A DNA stretch of 49,075 nt from Acidobacteriota bacterium (GTDB lineage: Bacteria; Acidobacteriota; Terriglobia; Acidiferrales; UBA7541), in contig QHYM01000143.1 of the NCBI GenBank assembly GCA_003223295.1, forward strand, positions 1 through 49,075. Reading direction: 5' to 3'. A program made the translations under genes and the position numbers. The stretch's first letter is position 1; each line of letters opens with the position of its first letter. The notes under the pieces were generated by a model, which was not told where the DNA came from, ran no database searches, and saw only the letters and a program-made list of their open reading frames with translations. Shown here one piece after another: positions 48,478-49,075 of the stretch.

Positions 48478-48813
48478 GGAGTTCTCCCTTGTGCCGGTGC
48501 GCGGCGGCTACTTTACGGCCAGTAGCGCGGAAAAGGAAGTGTCACTGGGAAGCCAAAACCCCACAACACGGCTTGCTGTTGCATGGCAAGGAAGTCAGAG
48601 CAACTTGTTGTTGCGACCCAGCTGCGTCATCGGTCTGCAGCTGGAGAGGAAGAAATAGGCGGCTTGAGAGCGTTAGAACTCTCCCCCGGTTCTCTGGAAC
48701 TGTTCATTCTCCGGGGCTTAGAGATTGCATAAGCTCTCAGAATCAACACTCAATGGACCCACGTCACAAGTGTTCATTCTAAAGGGGTTATGTGATATCG
48801 AAAACCGAGGAGG
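48478..48813. repeat. Intergenic region with a 20-bp imperfect direct repeat
   Basis: This 336-base region lies between two minus-strand genes. TGTTCATTCT followed by a G-rich stretch and TTA occurs at 48701-48720 and again at 48771-48790, exactly 70 bases apart (TGTTCATTCT is identical; the remaining ten bases match in about six). It might be a regulator site pair or remains of a tandem repeat. No convincing ORF or RNA was seen. Confidence 0.4.
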
Positions 48814-49074
48814 TTATTGCAGCAAGCGCCTCAGCAAGTCGTCCAAAAGGGCTTTGGCTTGAGGGCCAACATTGATGAATTCGACGCCCATGCCCTCGCC
48901 AGGCGAGACGCTTCGCACAACGGCCTCGGCATGAACAAATCCGCCGGGTACTTCAAAGAGCAACGTCAGCTTCGTGCCTACCGGCCGCCCAGTGGATGCC
49001 GAGAGGAACAGGCCCCCGGTGCCTAGCGTTTTGACCCGGGACACCTGCTGGTCGCCACCGCCATACCAGGTCAC
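48814..49074 (-). CDS. PilZ-domain protein (partial; runs off the window end)
   Basis: The visible 86 residues are the C-terminal part of a PilZ domain, a c-di-GMP-binding effector: TLGTGGLFLSASTGRPVGTKL, LLFEVPGGFVHAEAVVRSVS, and GMGVEFINVGPQAKALLDDLL. The N-terminal RxxxR motif that contacts the ligand would be upstream, outside the window; the (D/N)xSxxG motif appears as TLGTGG, a divergent form. The ATG at 49074 is the last base triplet and may not be the true start. The GGDEF/HD-GYP protein at 30.8-34.3 kb could supply its ligand, but the link is only functional. Confidence 0.75.
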   Translation of the reverse strand: MTWYGGGDQQVSRVKTLGTGGLFLSASTGRPVGTKLTLLFEVPGGFVHAEAVVRSVSPGEGMGVEFINVGPQAKALLDDLLRRLLQ

Positions 49075-49075
49075 A

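Noticed and set aside
1-49075. tRNA or rRNA genes
   Set aside because: No cloverleaf-like TTCGANTC arms with matching acceptor stems, or rRNA-conserved blocks, were recognised on reading both strands. A tRNA search program was not run.

Overview
The window looks like a chromosomal segment of a GC-rich, Gram-negative member of the Acidobacteriota. This is inferred from gene content, not from a marker gene. The main support is a PadR regulator next to an 899-residue duplicated MacB/FtsX-type permease (the 'ADOP' arrangement typical of acidobacteria), TonB/TolC outer-membrane proteins, and a rich set of glycoside hydrolases. No rRNA, tRNA, CRISPR array, intact insertion sequence or phage module was seen.

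Layout. 0-2.1 kb: RNA-handling genes (DEAD-box helicase, RRM protein, small basic protein). 2.3-5.4 kb: PadR plus ADOP permease. 5.7-6.4 kb: Sfp-type phosphopantetheinyl transferase. 6.6-14 kb: alpha-glucan use (sodium/solute symporter, unknown protein, secreted GH31, and opposite-strand CBM9-like and GH13 genes). 14.2-15 kb: crotonase-family enzyme. 15-22.7 kb: cobalamin uptake island, with riboswitch, btuF-btuC-btuD, a second and enlarged riboswitch, a BtuB-like TonB receptor, a DUF71 ATPase, an antisense group II intron remnant and an ECF-S-like membrane protein. 22.7-25.2 kb: Nudix hydrolase, gatB, and a Bcp peroxiredoxin whose peroxidatic Cys codon is TGA (selenoprotein candidate). 25.3-30.8 kb: SH3/beta-barrel protein, unknown proteins, fabH, OsmC, TlpA-like thioredoxin. 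30.8-34.3 kb: a large GAF/GGDEF/HD-GYP protein. 34.6-41.4 kb: an efflux operon with three adaptors, one permease and one TolC-like channel but no ATPase. 41.9-45.3 kb: a frameshifted small membrane protein, gltX, and a GH32 fructan hydrolase. 45.4-49 kb: lipoprotein, DsbD-alpha-like protein, frataxin-like protein, beta-carbonic anhydrase, DUF2961/GH172 enzyme, and a partial PilZ protein.

How the genes work together. The clearest unit is the cobalamin island: two cobalamin riboswitches bracket a complete outer- and inner-membrane B12 import path, followed by DUF71, a family with a predicted bacterial role in B12 salvage. The glucan genes form a periplasmic malto-oligosaccharide degradation and uptake set. 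GH32 and GH172 may both act on fructose-containing sugars. The points most worth checking are the TGA-interrupted Bcp with a SECIS-like hairpin, the roughly 340-nt btuB riboswitch carrying repeated hairpins, and the deleted group II intron that rewrote the end of the DUF71 gene.
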